Part shown: piece by piece, positions 31,509 to 32,765 of the stretch
Layout: every line of letters begins with the position of its first letter
Numbering within the stretch: position 1 is the first letter of the stretch
Origin: Ceraceosorus guamensis
Taxonomy: Eukaryota > Basidiomycota > Exobasidiomycetes > Ceraceosorales > Ceraceosoraceae
Reading direction: 5' to 3'
Assembly (NCBI RefSeq): GCF_003144195.1
Contig: NW_020290136.1
Location: 1 to 32,765 of the forward strand
Length of the DNA: 32,765 nucleotides
The notes under the pieces: model-generated
Seen by the model: only the letters and a program-made list of their open reading frames with translations
What the model was told of the DNA's origin: nothing
Database searches by the model: none
Program-made: the position numbers and the translations under genes

Positions 31509-32682
31509 GATCGGTGCCGTTTACTCGTCGGCGCGCGTATGGTGTGCGCCTTTCCCAACCAGCTTGAAACCCATCTGGTGTGGAGAAGGTTCAATTCAGG
31601 AAAGCCTTTTTCGGGAGTCCGGCACGCAGCCTAGTGGAGCTGTGCTGTGCTGTGCAAGCGTGCCCAAAGTGTTGAAAGGTGGCAGAGCGTTGCAGGGGCA
31701 AAAGGTGCAGCTAGGGGTTGCCCGATGCTGAAGCGGTCGTCGCGTACGTGTGACTTGATTCAAACAAGTTTGTACGCAAGCCCGAGCTGGCCGACGAGCA
31801 TTCAGCTGCGCTGACCAGCATGCATGCATGCACCCTGACCTACCTAGCTGATGCTGCAGAAGCCAAAGAGCATCCATCAGCGTGCGAGTCACGACTCCTA
31901 GCAGCGCTGTGTAGGGTGAGACAGTCGCCCGCGTATATACAGCAGCAGCAGCAGCAGCTGATGGTGGTGATGATGTTTACCTCGGGTCCCGCGGTGTGGC
32001 TTGAGTTGAGTGCCCGCGCGTGTGCTCGTGTGCTCGTGATGTGCTTGCAATGCTCCACCTTGAATCACCTCACTTGCATGAGCTCGATGCTGGGCATCCT
32101 AGCTAGCTTCACATAAGAGGCCCGGCCTGCGCGAATCCCCATGCAGAAGGTCACTCGATCGCCTATAGCTATGCCTGCTGATGCTCAATCAAGACTCGAG
32201 TCAAGAGGTCGGGCGCTGGGTCCAATCGCGAATGGCGAAGGGTGAGGGTGAGAGAAGCAATCAAGTCACGCAGAGCGCGCGCGCGCTTCCGAGCATCTGT
32301 CGTACGTACGCGTGATTAATTCTGATTCATTCAATCAAATCACGCATATATGCCGCGCATCATCACGCAGCAGCGGCATCGATTCGTCTCTGCGCGCGCG
32401 CTCACAACTCGAGAAGGGAATCAGAATTTAGAGCTGTCATCCATCTATGGCGTCATGCGCGGGCGTGGGCGCGGGCGCGGGCGCATGCATGGACCCTGCT
32501 TGCTGCTGCTGCTTCTGCTGCACAATCCACGCGCCGCCGCCATAAACACGCACCTACACACCTCATCCCTCACACCTGATGCTGCTCACCAGCTAGCATT
32601 CCGCACTTTTCGAGAAGGAGGTCGGTCGTATTCCTCAGACACTGTATTTGAAAAAAAGGTATTTGATTAAAAATCTCAAAAG

Positions 32683-32690
32683 TATAAAAA
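32683..32690 (+). promoter_or_regulatory. TATA-like box close to the right edge
   Basis: TATAAAAA in the context AAGTATAAAAAGGAG, 24 nt before an ATG at 32714 that runs at once into the G homopolymer. It could be a promoter of a gene beyond the edge, but the distance is short and the sequence here may be an assembly artefact. Confidence 0.2.
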
Positions 32691-32730
32691 GGAGAAGCCA
32701 AACAAATAGAGCCATGCAGCAGCCAGGTCG

Positions 32731-32731
<1 letters not shown>

Positions 32732-32765
<34 letters not shown>
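32732..32765. repeat. 34-base G homopolymer at the window end
   Basis: An unbroken run of G closes the window. No fungal telomere repeat (TTAGGG type) is mixed in. Together with six C at the left edge (G on the other strand), it looks like a contig-edge artefact of poly-G reads. Confidence 0.85.

Larger units (their letters stand above)
31509..32765. other. Region upstream of the helicase gene to the window end
   Basis: About 1.26 kb with no supported gene. It holds a CAG repeat at about 31940-31957, a palindrome GACTCGAGTC (32193-32202) beside CAAGAG words, a GCGC-alternating tract near 32275-32288, and CGCATATATGCC near 32343. The last 120 bases become A-rich and end in 34 G. Confidence 0.45.

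Noticed and set aside
32350-32670. Plus-strand open frame of 106 codons near the right edge
   Set aside because: It is built from GCGGGC-type and CTG repeats, with no domain, and its end runs into the suspect A-rich edge sequence.
1-32765. tRNA, rRNA, CRISPR arrays, transposons and virus-derived elements
   Set aside because: Reading by eye I found no tRNA T-loop with matching arms, no rRNA blocks, no spaced direct repeats and no transposase, reverse transcriptase or capsid-like frames. A covariance-model or profile search could still find a small RNA that I missed.

Overview
The window reads as a gene-rich piece of nuclear DNA from a basidiomycete fungus. The evidence is short spliceosomal introns (about 65-160 nt, nearly all starting GTGAG, many with a CTGAC-like branch site and ending CAG or TAG), (G+C)-rich coding sequence, mitochondrial and secretory leaders of fungal type, and fungal protein families (KRE9/KNH-like GPI protein, Mtf2-like mitochondrial factor, F-box proteins). 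Intergenic DNA full of short words such as AGTCACGAGTC, ATTCACGAATC and AGTCAAGAGTC suggests the smut lineage (Ustilaginomycotina). That placement is an inference from style, not a species identification.

Layout, left to right: a CPA2-type cation/proton antiporter (+, 779-3014); an intronless protein that seems to join a degenerate exonuclease III-like domain to an RlaP-type nucleotidyltransferase (-, 3164-4756); a GPI-anchored KRE9/KNH-like wall protein with a 22-nt micro-exon (-, 5558-6698); an intronless mitochondrial Mtf2-like protein (+, 8519-10522); a mitochondrial AIFM3-like Rieske/FAD oxidoreductase (-, 10732-13060); a secreted M43 metalloprotease (+, 15183-16198); a secreted protein of unknown function with a long polyproline run (-, 16836-18650); an F-box-like protein (+, 20496-22169); a second, unrelated-looking F-box protein (-, 23422-25703); and a 1505-residue MOV10/SDE3-type RNA helicase (-, 26629-31508).

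Eight multi-exon models were built by hand from splice signals. Each spliced length is a multiple of three and rebuilds family motifs across the junctions, for example the Rieske cluster, HExxHxxGxxH and the helicase motifs. The genes do not form one pathway. Three encode secreted or wall proteins (5558-6698, 15183-16198, 16836-18650), two are mitochondrial (8519-10522, 10732-13060), and two concern RNA or nucleic acid ends (3164-4756, 26629-31508).

I saw no tRNA, rRNA, CRISPR array, transposon or virus-derived element. Both window ends finish in homopolymers (C at the left, 34 G at the right), which looks like a contig-edge artefact. The most unusual item is the apparent catalytically dead exonuclease III-like domain fused to a nucleotidyltransferase at 3164-4756.
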